This document shows positions 1-14,070 of a stretch of 64,000 nt of DNA, piece after piece. Under the pieces are notes generated by a model. It was not told the DNA's origin, did no database searches, and worked only from the letters and a program-made list of their open reading frames with translations. The stretch's first letter is position 1. Every line of letters begins with the position of its first letter. The position numbers and the translations under genes are program-made. This DNA comes from Limanda limanda (taxonomy: Eukaryota; Chordata; Actinopteri; Pleuronectiformes; Pleuronectidae), in contig NW_026870454.1 of NCBI RefSeq assembly GCF_963576545.1, positions 744,001-808,000 on the forward strand, read 5' to 3'.

Positions 1-24
1 TTTAGTGGGGGTAGAGCCTACTTG

Positions 25-181
25 CAAGTCTCTCCGACCTTCACAAAAAAAGTTATTCAAGAATATCTCTTTCTCCTATGTGCTTTCATCCCTAACCCTA
101 ACCCTTCCGAAAGTCGGAGAAGCTCAAGGATGGTACCGATCGATGCGCGCTACCCCATTTAGTGGGGGTAGAGCCTACTTG
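25..181 (+). repeat. Short A1 monomers (157 bp) with two CCCTAA hexamers
   Basis: This copy has lost exactly one hexamer, leaving three CCC runs. Equivalent 157-bp monomers start at 2269, 4342, 5616, 8496, 21127, 25124, 26243 and 27835. Those at 2269, 4342 and 5616 also share CCCTTATGAAAG in place of CCCTTCCGAAAG, so they are copies of one variant. All nine lie left of 28 kb; I found none between 28 kb and the junction. One-hexamer contraction is the expected outcome of slippage in a short tandem tract. Confidence 0.93.
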
Positions 182-344
182 CAAGTCTCTCCGACCTTCA
201 CAAAAAAAGTTATTCAAGAATATCTCTTTCTCCTATGTGCTTTCATCCCTAACCCTAACCCTAACCCTTCCGAAAGTCGGAGAAGCTCAAGGATGGTACC
301 GATCGATGTGCGTTACCCCATTTAGTGGGGGTAGAGCCTACTTG
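182..344 (+). repeat. Representative A1 monomer (163 bp) with three CCCTAA hexamers
   Basis: The monomer opens with the 45-bp core shared with A2, which includes an A7 tract. A pyrimidine-rich stretch and (CCCTAA)3CCCTT follow. Next come a CCGA/TCGG inverted pair, the GGTACC-ATCGAT patch, and a closing part with CCCCATTTAGTGGGGG and GCCTACTTG. Four CCC runs spaced by TAA mean the minus strand reads (GGGTTA)3GGG, the minimal intramolecular G-quadruplex form of vertebrate-type telomeric DNA. A1 is the more common of the two monomer types. Confidence 0.95.
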
Positions 345-499
345 CAAGTCTCTCCGACCTTCACAAAAAAAGTTATTCAAGAATATCTCCTCAGATTTGG
401 GGGAATTTCGTCGGTCGACCTCTTCCGAAGGTCGTACAAGCTCGGGGATGGTACCAATCGATCCGCAGGACCCAAATTAGTCCAGATGCAACCACTTTC
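345..499 (+). repeat. Representative A2 monomer (155 bp) without telomere motif
   Basis: The first 45 bp equal those of A1. The sequence then differs (CTCAGATTTGGGGGAATTTC, then GTCGGTCGACCTCTTCC) before returning to similarity at CTCGGGGATGGTACCAATCG. It ends in a stretch unlike A1 (CCCAAATTAGTCCAGATGC, CCACTTTC). A2 is almost always followed by A1. Recurrent variants include TTCTGA for TTCCGA (14 copies, for example near 1551, 3469, 9215, 12574 and 39289), CGTTGG for CGTCGG (near 10479, 26946, 33667) and GTATAC for GTCGAC (near 20878, 24875, 25995, 27749, 32871, 34469). These serve as tags for block duplications. Confidence 0.95.
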
Positions 500-3400
500 C
501 AAGTCTCTCCGACCTTCACAAAAAAAGTTATTCAAGAATATCTCTTTCTCCTATGTGCTTTCATCCCTAACCCTAACCCTAACCCTTCCGAAAGTCGGAG
601 AAGCTCAAAGATGGTACCGATCGATGCGCGCTACCCCATTTAGTGGGGGTAGAGCCTACTTGCAAGTCTCTCCGACCTTCACAAAAAAAGTTATTCAAGA
701 ATATCTCTTTCTCCTATGTGCTTTCATCCCTAACCCTAACCCTAACCCTTCCGAAAGTCGGAGAAGCTCAAGGATGGTACCGATCGATGCGCGCTACCCC
801 ATTTAGTGGGGGTAGAGCCTACTTGCAAGTCTCTCCGACCTTCACAAAAAAAGTTATTCAAGAATATCTCCTCAGATTTGGGGGAATTTCGTCGGTCGAC
901 CTCTTCCGAAGGTCGTACAAGCTCGGGGATGGTACCAATCGATCCGCAGGACCCAAATTAGTCCAGATGCAACCACTTTCCAAGTCTCTCCGACCTTCAC
1001 AAAAAAAGTTATTCAAGAATATCTCTTTCTCCTATGTGCTTTCATCCCTAACCCTAACCCTAACCCTTCCGAAAGTCGGAGAAGCTCAAGGATGGTACCG
1101 ATCGATGCGCGCTACCCCATTTAGTGGGGGTAGAGCCTACTTGCAAGTCTCTCCGACCTTCACAAAAAAAGTTATTCAAGAATATCTCTTTCTCCTATGT
1201 GCTTTCATCCCTAACCCTAACCCTAACCCTTCCGAAAGTCGTAGAAGCTCGAAGATGGTACCGATCGATGCGCGCTACCCCATTTAGTGGGGGTAGAGCC
1301 TACTTGCAAGTCTCTCCGACCTTCACAAAAAAAGTTATTCAAGAATATCTCTTTCTCCTATGTGCTTTCATCCCTAACCCTAACCCTAACCCTTCCGAAA
1401 GTCGGAGAAGCTCAAGGATGGTACCGATCGATGCGCGCTACCCCATTTAGTGGGGGTAGAGCCTACTTGCAAGTCTCTCCGACCTTCACAAAAAAAGTTA
1501 TTCAAGAATATCTCCTCAGATTTGGGGGAATTTCGTCGGTCGACCTCTTCTGAAGGTCGTACAAGCTCGGGGATGGTACCAATCGATCCGCAGGACCCAA
1601 ATTAGTCCAGATGCAACCACTTTCCAAGTCTCTCCGACCTTCACAAAAAAAGTTATTCAAGAATATCTCTTTCTCCTATGTGCTTTCATCCCTAACCCTA
1701 ACCCTAACCCTTCCGAAAGTCGGAGAAGCTCAAGGATGGTACCGATCGATGCGCGCTACCCCATTTAGTGGGGGTAGAGCCTACTTGCAAGTCTCTCCGA
1801 CCTTCACAAAAAAAGTTATTCAAGAATATCTCCTCAGATTTGGGGGAATTTCGTCGGTCGACCTCTTCCGAAGGTCGTACAAGCTCGGGGATGGTACCAA
1901 TCGATCCGCAGGACCCAAATTAGTCCAGATGCAACCACTTTCCAAGTCTCTCCGACCTTCACAAAAAAAGTTATTCAAGAATATCTCTTTCTCCTATGTG
2001 CTTTCATCCCTAACCCTAACCCTAACCCTTCCGAAAGTCGGAGAAGCTCAAAGATTGTACCGATCGATGCGCGTTACCCCATTTAGTGGGGGTAGAGCCT
2101 ACTTGCAAGTCTCTCCGACCTTCACAAAAAAAGTTATTCAAGAATATCTCTTTCTCCTATGTGCTTTCATCCCTAACCCTAACCCTAACCCTTCCGAAAG
2201 TCGGAGAAGCTCAAGGATGGTACCGATCGATGCGCGCTACCCCATTTAGTGGGGGTAGAGCCTACTTGCAAGTCTCTCCGACCTTCACAAAAAAAGTTAT
2301 TCAAGAATATCTCTTTCTCCTATGTGCTTTCATCCCTAACCCTAACCCTTATGAAAGTCGGAGAAGCTCAAGAATGGTACCGATCGATGCGCGCTACGCC
2401 ATTTAGTGGGGGTAGAGCCTACTTGCAAGTCTCTCCGACCTTCACAAAAAAAGTTATTCAAGAATATCTCTTTCTCCTATGTGCTTTCATCCCTAACCCT
2501 AACCCTAACCCTTCCGAAAGTCGGAGAAGCTCAAGGATGGTACCGATCGATGCGCGCTACCCCATTTAGTGGGGGTAGAGCCTACTTGCAAGTCTCTCCG
2601 ACCTTCACAAAAAAAGTTATTCAAGAATATCTCCTCAGATTTGGGGGAATTTCGTCGGTCGACCTCTTCCGAAGGTCGTACAAGCTCGGGGATGGTACCA
2701 ATCGATCCGCAGGACCCAAATTAGTCCAGATGCAACCACTTTCCAAGTCTCTCCGACCTTCACAAAAAAAGTTATTCAAGAATATCTCTTTCTCCTATGT
2801 GCTTTCATCCCTAACCCTAACCCTAACCCTTCCGAAAGTCGGAGAAGCTCAAGGATGGTACCGATCGATGCGCGCTACCCCATTTAGTGGGGGTAGAGCC
2901 TACTTGCAAGTCTCTCCGACCTTCACAAAAAAAGTTATTCAAGAATATCTCCTCAGATTTGGGGGAATTTCGTCGGTCGACCTCTTACGAAGGTCGTTCA
3001 AGCTCGGGGATGGTACCAATCGATCCGCAGGACCCAAATTAGTCCAGATGCAACCACTTTCCAAGTCTCTCCGACCTTCACAAAAAAAGTTATTCAAGAA
3101 TATCTCTTTCTCCTATGTGCTTTCATCCCTAACCCTAACCCTAACCCTTCCGAAAGTCGGAGAAGCTCAAGGATGGTACCGATCGATGCGCGCTACCCCA
3201 TTTAGTGGGGGTAGAGCCTACTTGCAAGTCTCTCCGACCTTCACAAAAAAAGTTATTCAAGAATATCTCTTTCTCCTATGTGCTTTCATCCCTAACCCTA
3301 ACCCTAACCCTTCCGAAAGTCGGAGAAGCTCAAGGATGGTACCGATCGATGCGCGCTACCCCATTTAGTGGGGGTAGAGCCTACTTGCAAGTCTCTCCGA

Positions 3401-6400
3401 CCTTCACAAAAAAAGTTATTCAAGAATATCTCCTCAGATTTGGGGGAATTTCGTCGGTCGACCTCTTCTGAAGGTCGTACAAGCTCGGGGATGGTACCAA
3501 TCGATCCGCAGGACCCAAATTAGTCCAGATGCAACCACTTTCCAAGTCTCTCCGACCTTCACAAAAAAAGTTATTCAAGAATATCTCTTTCTCCTATGTG
3601 CTTTCATCCCTAACCCTAACCCTAACCCTTCCGAAAGTCGGAGAAGCTCAAGGATGGTACCGATCGATGCGCGCTACCCCATTTAGTGGGGGTAGAGCCT
3701 ACTTGCAAGTCTCTCCGACCTTCACAAAAAAAGTTATTCAAGAATATCTCCTCAGATTTGGGGGAATTTCGTCGGTCGACCTCTTCCGAAGGTCGTACAA
3801 GCTCGGGGATGGTACCAATCGATCCGCAGGACCCAAATTAGTCCAGATGCAACCACTTTCCAAGTCTCTCCGACCTTCACAAAAAAAGTTATTCAAGAAT
3901 ATCTCTTTCTCCTATGTGCTTTCATCCCTAACCCTAACCCTAACCCTTCCGAAAGTCGGAGAAGCTCAAAGATTGTACCGATCGATGCGCGTTACCCCAT
4001 TTAGTGGGGGTAGAGCCTACTTGCAAGTCTCTCCGACCTTCACAAAAAAAGTTATTCAAGAATATCTCTTTCTCCTATGTGCTTTCATCCCTAACCCTAA
4101 CCCTAACCCTTCCGAAAGTCGGAGAAGCTCAAGGATGGTACCGATCGATGCGCGCTACCCCATTTAGTGGGGGTAGAGCCTACTTGCAAGTCTCTCCGAC
4201 CTTCACAAAAAAAGTTATTCAAGAATATCTCCTCAGATTTGGGGGAATTTCGTCGGTCGACCTCTTCCGAAGGTCGTACAAGCTCGGGGATGGTACCAAT
4301 CGATCCGCAGGACCCAAATTAGTCCAGATGCAACCACTTTCCAAGTCTCTCCGACCTTCACAAAAAAAGTTATTCAAGAATATCTCTTTCTCCTATGTGC
4401 TTTCATCCCTAACCCTAACCCTTATGAAAGTCGGAGAAGCTCAAGAATGGTACCGATCGATGCGCGCTACGCCATTTAGTGGGGGTAGAGCCTACTTGCA
4501 AGTCTCTCCGACCTTCACAAAAAAAGTTATTCAAGAATATCTCTTTCTCCTATGTGCTTTCATCCCTAACCCTAACCCTAACCCTTCCGAAAGTCGGAGA
4601 AGCTCAAGGATGGTACCGATCGATGCGCGCTACCCCATTTAGTGGGGGTAGAGCCTACTTGCAAGTCTCTCCGACCTTCACAAAAAAAGTTATTCAAGAA
4701 TATCTCCTCAGATTTGGGGGAATTTCGTCGGTCAACCTCTTCCGAAGGTCGTACAAGCTCGGGGATGGTACCAATCGATCCGCAGGACCCAAATTAGTCC
4801 AGATGCAACCACTTTCCAAGTCTCTCCGACCTTCACAAAAAAAGTTATTCAAGAATATCTCTTTCTCCTATGTGCTTTCATCCCTAACCCTAACCCTAAC
4901 CCTTCCGAAAGTCGGAGAAGCTCAAGGATGGTACCGATCGATGCGCGCTACCCCATTTAGTGGGGGTAGAGCCTACTTGCAAGTCTCTCCGACCTTCACA
5001 AAAAAAGTTATTCAAGAATATCTCCTCAGATTTGGGGGAATTTCGTCGGTCGACCTCTTACGAAGGTCGTTCAAGCTCGGGGATGGTACCAATCGATCCG
5101 CAGGACCCAAATTAGTCCAGATGCAACCACTTTCCAAGTCTCTCCGACCTTCACAAAAAAAGTTATTCAAGAATATCTCTTTCTCCTATGTGCTTTCATC
5201 CCTAACCCTAACCCTAACCCTTCCGAAAGTCGGAGAAGCTCAAGGATGGTACCGATCGATGCGCGCTACCCCATTTAGTGGGGGTAGAGCCTACTTGCAA
5301 GTCTCTTTGACCTTCACAAAAAAAGTTATTCAAGAATATCTCTTTCTCCTATGTGCTTTCATCCCTAACCCTAACCCTAACCCTTCCGAAAGTCGGAGAA
5401 GCTCAAGGATGGTACCGATCGATGCGCGCTACCCCATTTAGTGGGGGTAGAGCCTACTTGCAAGTCTCTCCAACCTTCACAAAAAAAGTTATTCAAGAAT
5501 ATCTCCTCAGATTTGGGGGAATTTCGTCGGTCGACCTCTTCCGAAGGTCGTACAAGCTCGGGGATGGTACCAATCGATCCGCAGGACCCAAATTAGTCCA
5601 GATGCAACCACTTTCCAAGTCTCTCCGACCTTCACAAAAAAAGTTATTCAAGAATATCTCTTTCTCCTATGTGCTTTCATCCCTAACCCTAACCCTTATG
5701 AAAGTCGGAGAAGCTCAAGAATGGTACCGATCGATGCGCGCTACGCCATTTAGTGGGGGTAGAGCCTACTTGCAAGTCTCTCCGACCTTCACAAAAAAAG
5801 TTATTCAAGAATATCTCTTTCTCCTATGTGCTTTCATCCCTAACCCTAACCCTAACCCTTCCGAAAGTCGGAGAAGCTCAAGGATGGTACCGATCGATGC
5901 GCGCTACCCCATTTAGTGGGGGTAGAGCCTACTTGCAAGTCTCTCCGACCTTCACAAAAAAAGTTATTCAAGAATATCTCCTCAGATTTGGGGGAATTTC
6001 GTCGGTCGACCTCTTCCGAAGGTCGTACAAGCTCGGGGATGGTACCAATCGATCCGCAGGACCCAAATTAGTCCAGATGCAACCACTTTTCAAGTCTCTC
6101 CGACCTTCACAAAAAAAGTTATTCAAGAATATCTCTTTCTCCTATGTGCTTTCATCCCTAACCCTAACCCTAACCCTTCCGAAAGTCGGAGAAGCTCAAG
6201 GATGGTACCGATCGATGCGCGCTACCCCATTTAGTGGGGGTAGAGCCTACTTGCAAGTCTCTCCGACCTTCACAAAAAAAGTTATTCAAGAATATCTCCT
6301 CAGATTTGGGGGAATTTCGTCGGTCGACCTCTTACGAAGGTCGTTCAAGCTCGAGGATGGTACCAATCGATCCGCAGGACCCAAATTAGTCCAGATGCAA

Positions 6401-9400
6401 CCACTTTCCAAGTCTCTCCGACCTTCACAAAAAAAGTTATTCAAGAATATCTCTTTCTCCTATGTGCTTTCATCCCTAACCCTAACCCTAACCCTTCCGA
6501 AAGTCGGAGAAGCTCAAGGATGGTACCGATCGATGCGCGCTACCCCATTTAGTGGGGGTAGAGCCTACTTGCAAGTCTCTTTGACCTTCACAAAAAAAGT
6601 TATTCAAGAATATCTCTTTCTCCTATGTGCTTTCATCCCTAACCCTAACCCTAACCCTTCCGAAAGTCGGAGAAGCTCAAGGATGGTACCGATCGATGCG
6701 TGCTACCCCATTTAGTGGGGGTAGAGCCTACTTGCAAGTCTCTCCAACCTTCACAAAAAAAGTTATTCAAGAATATCTCCTCAGATTTGGGGGAATTTCG
6801 TCGGTCGACCTCTTCCGAAGGTCGTACAAGCTCGGGGATGGTACCAATCGATCCGCAGGACCCAAATTAGTCCAGATGCAACCACTTTCCAAGTCTCTCC
6901 GACCTTCACAAAAAAAGTTATTCAAGAATATCTCTTTCTCCTATGTGCTTTCATCCCTAACCCTAACCCTAACCCTTCCGAAAGTCGGAGAAGCTCAAGA
7001 ATGGTACCGATCGATGCGCGCTACCCCATTTAGTGGGGGTAGAGCCTACTTGCAAGTCTCTCCGACCTTCACAAAAAAAGTTATTCAAGAATATCTCTTT
7101 CTCCTATGTGCTTTCATCCCTAACCCTAACCCTAACCCTTCCGAAAGTCGGAGAAGCTCAAGGATGGTACCGATCGATGCGCGCTACCCCATTTAGTGGG
7201 GGTAGAGCCTACTTGCAAGTCTCTCCGACCTTCACAAAAAAAGTTATTCAAGAATATCTCCTCAGATTTGGGGGAATTTCGTCGGTCGACCTCTTCCGAA
7301 GGTCGTACAAGCTCGGGGATGGTACCAATCGATCCGCAGGACCCAAATTAGTCCAGATGCAACCACTTTCCAAGTCTCTCCGACCTTCACAAAAAAAGTT
7401 ATTCAAGAATATCTCTTTCTCCTATGTGCTTTCATCCCTAACCCTAACCCTAACCCTTCCGAAAGTCGGAGAAGCTCAAGGATGGTACCGATCGATGCGC
7501 GCTACCCCATTTAGTGGGGGTAGAGCCTACTTGCAAGTCTCTCCGACCTTCACAAAAAAAGTTATTCAAGAATATCTCTTTCTCCTATGTGCTTTCATCC
7601 CTAACCCTAACCCTAACCCTTCCGAAAGTCGGAGAAGCTCAAGGATGGTACCGATCGATGCGCGCTACCCTATTTAGTGGGGGTAGAGCCTACTTGCAAG
7701 TCTCTCCGACCTTCACAAAAAAAGTTATTCAAGAATATCTCCTCAGATTTGGGGGAATTTCGTCGGTCGACCTCTTCCGAAGGTCGTACAAGCTCGGGGA
7801 TGGTACCAATCGATCCGCAGGACCCAAATTAGTCCAGATGCAACCACTTTCCAAGTCTCTCCGACCTTCACAAAAAAAGTTATTCAAGAATATCTCTTTC
7901 TCCTATGTGCTTTCATCCCTAACACTAACCCTAACCCTTCCGAAAGTCGGAGAAGCTCAAGGATGGTACCGATCGATGCGCGCTACCCCATTTAGTGGGG
8001 GTAGAGCCTACTTGCAAGTCTCTCCGACCTTCACAAAAAAAGTTATTCAAGAATATCTCTTTCTCCTATGTGCTTTCATCCCTAACCCTAACCCTAACCC
8101 TTCCGAAAGTCGGAGAAGCTCAAGGATGGTACCGATCGATGCGCGCTACCCCATTTAGTGGGGGTAGAGCCTACTTGCAAGTCTCTCCGACCTTCACAAA
8201 AAAAGTTATTCAAGAATATCTCCTCAGATTTGGGGGAATTTCGTCGGTCGACCTCTTCCGAAGGTCGTACAAGCTCGGGGATGGTACCAATCGATCCGCA
8301 GGACCCAAATTAGTCCAGATGCAACCACTTTCCAAGTCTCTCCGACCTTCACAAAAAAAGTTATTCAAGAATATCTCTTTCTCCTATGTGCTTTCATCCC
8401 TAACCCTAACCCTAACCCTTCCGAAAGTCGGAGAAGCTCAAAGATGGTACCGATCGATGCGCGCTACCCCATTTAGTGGGGGTAGAGCCTACTTGCAAGT
8501 CTCTCCGACCTTCACAAAAAAAGTTATTCAAGAATATCTCTTTCTCCTATGTGCTTTCATCCCTAACCCTAACCCTTCCGAAAGTCGGAGAAGCTCAAGG
8601 ATGGTACCGATCGATGCGCGCTACCCCATTTAGTGGGGGTAGAGCCTACTTGCAAGTCTCTCCGACCTTCACAAAAAAAGTTATTCAAGAATATCTCCTC
8701 AGATTTGGGGGAATTTCGTCGGTCGACCTCTTCCGAAGGTCGTTCAAGCTCGGAGATGGTACCAATCGATCCGCAGGACCCAAATTAGTCCAGATGCAAC
8801 CACTTTCCAAGTCTCTCCGACCTTCACAAAAAACGTTATTCAAGAATATCTCTTTCTCCTATGTGCTTTCATCCCTAACCCTAACCCTAACCCTTACGAA
8901 AGTCGGAGAAGCTCAAAGATGGTACCGATCGATGCGCGCTACCCCATTTAGTGGGGGTAGAGCCTACTTGCAAGTCTCTCCGACCTTCACAAAAAAAGTT
9001 ATTCAAGAATATCTCTTTCTCCTATGTGCTTTCATCCCTAACCCTAACCCTAACCCTTCCGAAAGTCGGAGAAGCTCAAGGATGGTACCGATCGATGCGC
9101 GCTACCCCATTTAGTGGGGGTAGAGCCTACTTGCAAGTCTCTCCGACCTTCACAAAAAAAGTTATTCAAGAATATCTCCTCAGATTTGGGGGAATTTCGT
9201 CGGTCGACCTCTTCTGAAGGTCGTACAAGCTCGGGGATGGTACCAATCGATCCGCAGGACCCAAATTAGTCCAGATGCAACCACTTTCCAAGTCTCTCCG
9301 ACCTTCACAAAAAAAGTTATTCAAGAATATCTCTTTCTCCTATGTGCTTTCATCCCTAACCCTAACCCTAACCCTTCCGAAAGTCGGAGAAGCTCAAGGA

Positions 9401-12400
9401 TGGTACCGATCGATGCGCGCTACCCCATTTAGTGGGGGTAGAGCCTACTTGCAAGTCTCTCCGACCTTCACAAAAAAAGTTATTCAAGAATATCTCCTCA
9501 GATTTGGGGGAATTTCGTCGGTCGACCTCTTCCGAAGGTCGTACAAGCTCGGGGATGGTACCAATCGATCCGCAGGACCCAAATTAGTCCAGATGCAACC
9601 ACTTTCCAAGTCTCTCCGACCTTCACAAAAAAAGTTATTCAAGAATATCTCTTTCTCCTATGTGCTTTCATCCCTAACCCTAACCCTAACCCTTCCGAAA
9701 GTCGGAGAAGCTCAAAGATTGTACCGATCGATGCGCGTTACCCCATTTAGTGGGGGTAGAGCCTACTTGCAAGTCTCTCCGACCTTCACAAAAAAAGTTA
9801 TTCAAGAATATCTCTTTCTCCTATGTGCTTTCATCCCTAACCCTAACCCTAACCCTTCCGAAAGTCGGAGAAGCTCAAGGATGGTACCGATCGATGCGCG
9901 CTACCCCATTTAGTGGGGGTAGAGCCTACTTGCAAGTCTCTCCGACCTTCACAAAAAAAGTTATTCAAGAATATCTCCTCAGATTTGGGGGAATTTCGTC
10001 GGTCGACCTCTTCCGAAGGTCGTACAAGCTCGGGGATGGTACCAATCGATCCGCAGGACCCAAATTAGTCCAGATGCAACCACTTTCCAAGTCTCTCCGA
10101 CCTTCACAAAAAAAGTTATTCAAGAATATCTCTTTCTCCTATGTGCTTTCATCCCTAACCCTAACCCTAACCCTTCCGAAAGTCGGAGAAGCTCAAGGAT
10201 GGTACCGATCGATGCGCGCTACGCCATTTAGTGGGGGTAGAGCCTACTTGCAAGTCTCTCCGACCTTCACAAAAAAAGTTATTCAAGAATATCTCTTTCT
10301 CCTATGTGCTTTCATCCCTAACCCTAACCCTAACCCTTCCGAAAGTCGGAGAAGCTCAAGGATGGTACCGATCGATGCGCGCTACCCCATTTAGTGGGGG
10401 TAGAGCCTACTTGCAAGTCTCTCCGACCTTCACAAAAAAAGTTATTCAAGAATATCTCCTCAGATTTGGGGGAATTTCGTTGGTCGACCTCTTCCGAAGG
10501 TCGTACAAGCTCGGGGATGGTACCAATCGATCTGCAGGACCCAAATTAGTCCAGATGCAACCACTTTACAAGTCTCTCCGACCTTCACAAAAAAAGTTAT
10601 TCAAGAATATCTCTTTCTCCTATGTGCTTTCATCCCTAACCCTAACCCTAACCCTTCCGAAAGTCGGAGAAGCTCAAGGATGGTACCGATCGATGCGCGC
10701 TACCCCATTTAGTGGGGGTAGAGCCTACTTGCAAGTCTCTCCGACCTTCACAAAAAAAGTTATTCAAGAATATCTCTTTCTCCTATGTGCTTTCATCCCT
10801 AACCCTAACCCTAACCCTTCCGAAAGTCGGAGAAGCTCAAGGATGGTACCGATCGATGCGCGCTACCCCATTTAGTGGGGGTAAAGCCTACTTGCAAGTC
10901 TCTCCGACCTTCACAAAAAAAGTTATTCAAGAATATCTCCTCAGATTTGGGGGAATTTCGTCGGTCGACCTCTTCCGAAGGTCGTACAAGCTCGGGGATG
11001 GTACCAATCGATCAGCAGGACCCAAATTAGTCCAGATGCAACCACTTTCCAAGTCTCTCCGACCTTCACAAAAAAAGTTATTCAAGAATATCTCTTTCTC
11101 CTATGTGCTTTCATCCCTAACCCTAACCCTAACCCTTCCGAAAGTCGGAGAAGCTCAAAGATGGTACCGATCGATGCGCGCTACCCCATTTAGTGGGGGT
11201 AGAGCCTACTTGCAAGTCTCTCCGACCTTCACAAAAAAAGTTATTCAAGAATATCTCCTCAGATTTGGGGGAATTTCGTCGGTCGACCTCTTCCGAAGGT
11301 CGTACAAGCTCGCGGATGGTACCAATCGATCCGCAGGACCCAAATTAGTCCAGATGCAACCACTTTTCAAGTCTCTCCGACCTTCACAAAAAAAGTTATT
11401 CAAGAATATCTCTTTCTCCTATGTGCTTTCATCCCTAACCCTAACCCTAACCCTTCCGAAAGTCGGAGAAGCTCAAGGATGGTACCGATCGATGCGCGCT
11501 ACGCCATTTAGTGGGGGTAGAGCCTACTTGCAAGTCTCTCCGACCTTCACAAAAAAAGTTATTCAAGAATATCTCTTTCTCCTATGTGCTTTCATCCCTA
11601 ACCCTAACCCTAACCCTTCCGAAAGTCGGAGAAGCTCAAGGATGGTACCGATCGATGCGCGCTACCCCATTTAGTGGGGGTAGAGCCTACTTGCAAGTCT
11701 CTCCGACCCTCACAAAAAAAGTTATTCAAGAATATCTCCTCAGATTTGGGGGAATTTCGTTGGTCGACCTCTTCCGAAGGTCGTACAAGCTCGGGGATGG
11801 TACCAATCGATCCGCAGGACCCAAATTAGTCCAGATGCAACCACTTTACAAGTCTCTCCGACCTTCACAAAAAAAGTTATTCAAGAATATCTCTTTCTCC
11901 TATGTGCTTTCATCCCTAACCCTAACCCTAACCCTTCCGAAAGTCGGAGAAGCTCAAGGATGGTACCGATCGATGCGCGCTACCCCATTTAGTGGGGGTA
12001 GAGCCTACTTGCAAGTCTCTCCGACCTTCACAAAAAAAGTTATTCAAGAATATCTCTTTCTCCTATGTGCTTTCATCCCTAACCCTAACCCTAACCCTTC
12101 CGAAAGTCGGAGAAGCTCAAGGATGGTACCGATCGATGCGCGCTACCCCATTTAGTGGGGGTAGAGCCTACTTGCAAGTCTCTCCGACCTTCACAAAAAA
12201 AGTTATTCAAGAATATCTCCTCAGATTTGGGGGAATTTCGTCGGTCGACCTCTTCCGAAGGTCGTACAAGCTCGGGGATGGTACCAATCGATCAGCAGGA
12301 CCCAAATTAGTCCAGATGCAACCACTTTCCAAGTCTCTCCGACCTTCACAAAAAAAGTTATTCAAGAATATCTCTTTCTCCTATGTGCTTTCATCCCTAA

Positions 12401-14070
12401 CCCTAACCCTAACCCTTCCGAAAGTCGGAGAAGCTCAAAGATGGTACCGATCGATGCGCGCTACCCCATTTAGTGGGGGTAGAGCCTACTTGCAAGTCTC
12501 TCCGACCTTCACAAAAAAAGTTATTCAAGAATATCTCCTCAGATTTGGGGGAATTTCGTCGGTCGACCTCTTCTGAAGGTCGTACAAGCTCGGGGATGGT
12601 ACCAATCGATCCGCAGGACCCAAATTAGTACAGATGCAACCACTTTACAAGTCTCTCCGACCTTCACAAAAAAAGTTATTCAAGAATATCTCTTTCTCCT
12701 ATGTGCTTTCATCCCTAACCCTAACCCTAACCCTTCCGAAAGTCGGAGAAGCTCAAGGATGGTACCGATCGATGCGCGCTACCCCATTTAGTGGGGGTAG
12801 AGCCTACTTGCAAGTCTCTCCGACCTTCACAAAAAAAGTTATTCAAGAATATCTCTTTCTCCTATGTGCTTTCATCCCTAACCCTAACCCTAACCCTTCC
12901 GAAAGTCGGAGAAGCTCAAGGATGGTACCGATCGATGCGCGCTACCCCATTTAGTGGGGGTAGAGCCTACTTGCAAGTCTCTCCGACCTTCACAAAAAAA
13001 GTTATTCAAGAATATCTCCTCAGATTTGGGGGAATTTCGTCGGTCGACCTCTTCCGAAGGTCGTACAAGCTCGGGGATGGTACCAATCGATCAGCAGGAC
13101 CCAAATTAGTCCAGATGCAACCACTTTCCAAGTCTCTCCGACCTTCACAAAAAAAGTTATTCAAGAATATCTCTTTCTCCTATGTGCTTTCATCCCTAAC
13201 CCTAACCCTAACCCTTCCGAAAGTCGGAGAAGCTCAAAGATGGTACCGATCGATGCGCGCTACCCCATTTAGTGGGGGTAGAGCCTACTTGCAAGTCTCT
13301 CCGACCTTCACAAAAAAAGTTATTCAAGAATATCTCCTCAGATTTGGGGGAATTTCGTCGGTCGACCTCTTCTGAAGGTCGTACAAGCTCGGGGATGGTA
13401 CCAATCGATCCGCAGGACCCAAATTAGTCCAGATGCAACCACTTTCCAAGTCTCTCCGACCTTCACAAAAGAAGTTATTCAAGAATATCTCTTTCTCCTA
13501 TGTGCTTTCATCCCTAACCCTAACCCTAACCCTTCCGAAAGTCGGAGAAGCTCAAGGATGGTACCGATCGATGCGCGCTACCCCATTTAGTGGGGGTAGA
13601 GCCTACTTGCAAGTCTCTCCGACCTTCACAAAAAAAGTTATTCAAGAATATCTCTTTCTCCTATGTGCTTTCATCCCTAACCCTAACCCTAACCCTTCCG
13701 AAAGTCGGAGAAGCTCAAGGATGGTACCGATCGATGCGCGCTACCCCATTTAGTGGGGGTAGAGCCTACTTGCAAGTCTCTCCGACCTTCACAAAAAAAG
13801 TTATTCAAGAATATCTCCTCAGATTTGGGGGAATTTCGTCGGTCGACCTCTTCCGAAGGTCGTACAAGCTCGGGGATGGTACCAATCGATCTGCAGGACC
13901 CAAATTAGTCCAGATGCAACCACTTTCCAAGTCTCTCCGACCTTCACAAAAAAAGTTATTCAAGAATATCTCTTTCTCCTATGTGCTTTCATCCCTAACC
14001 CTAACCCTAACCCTTCCGAAAGTCGGAGAAGCTCAAGGATGGTACCGATCGATGCGCGCTACGCCATTTA

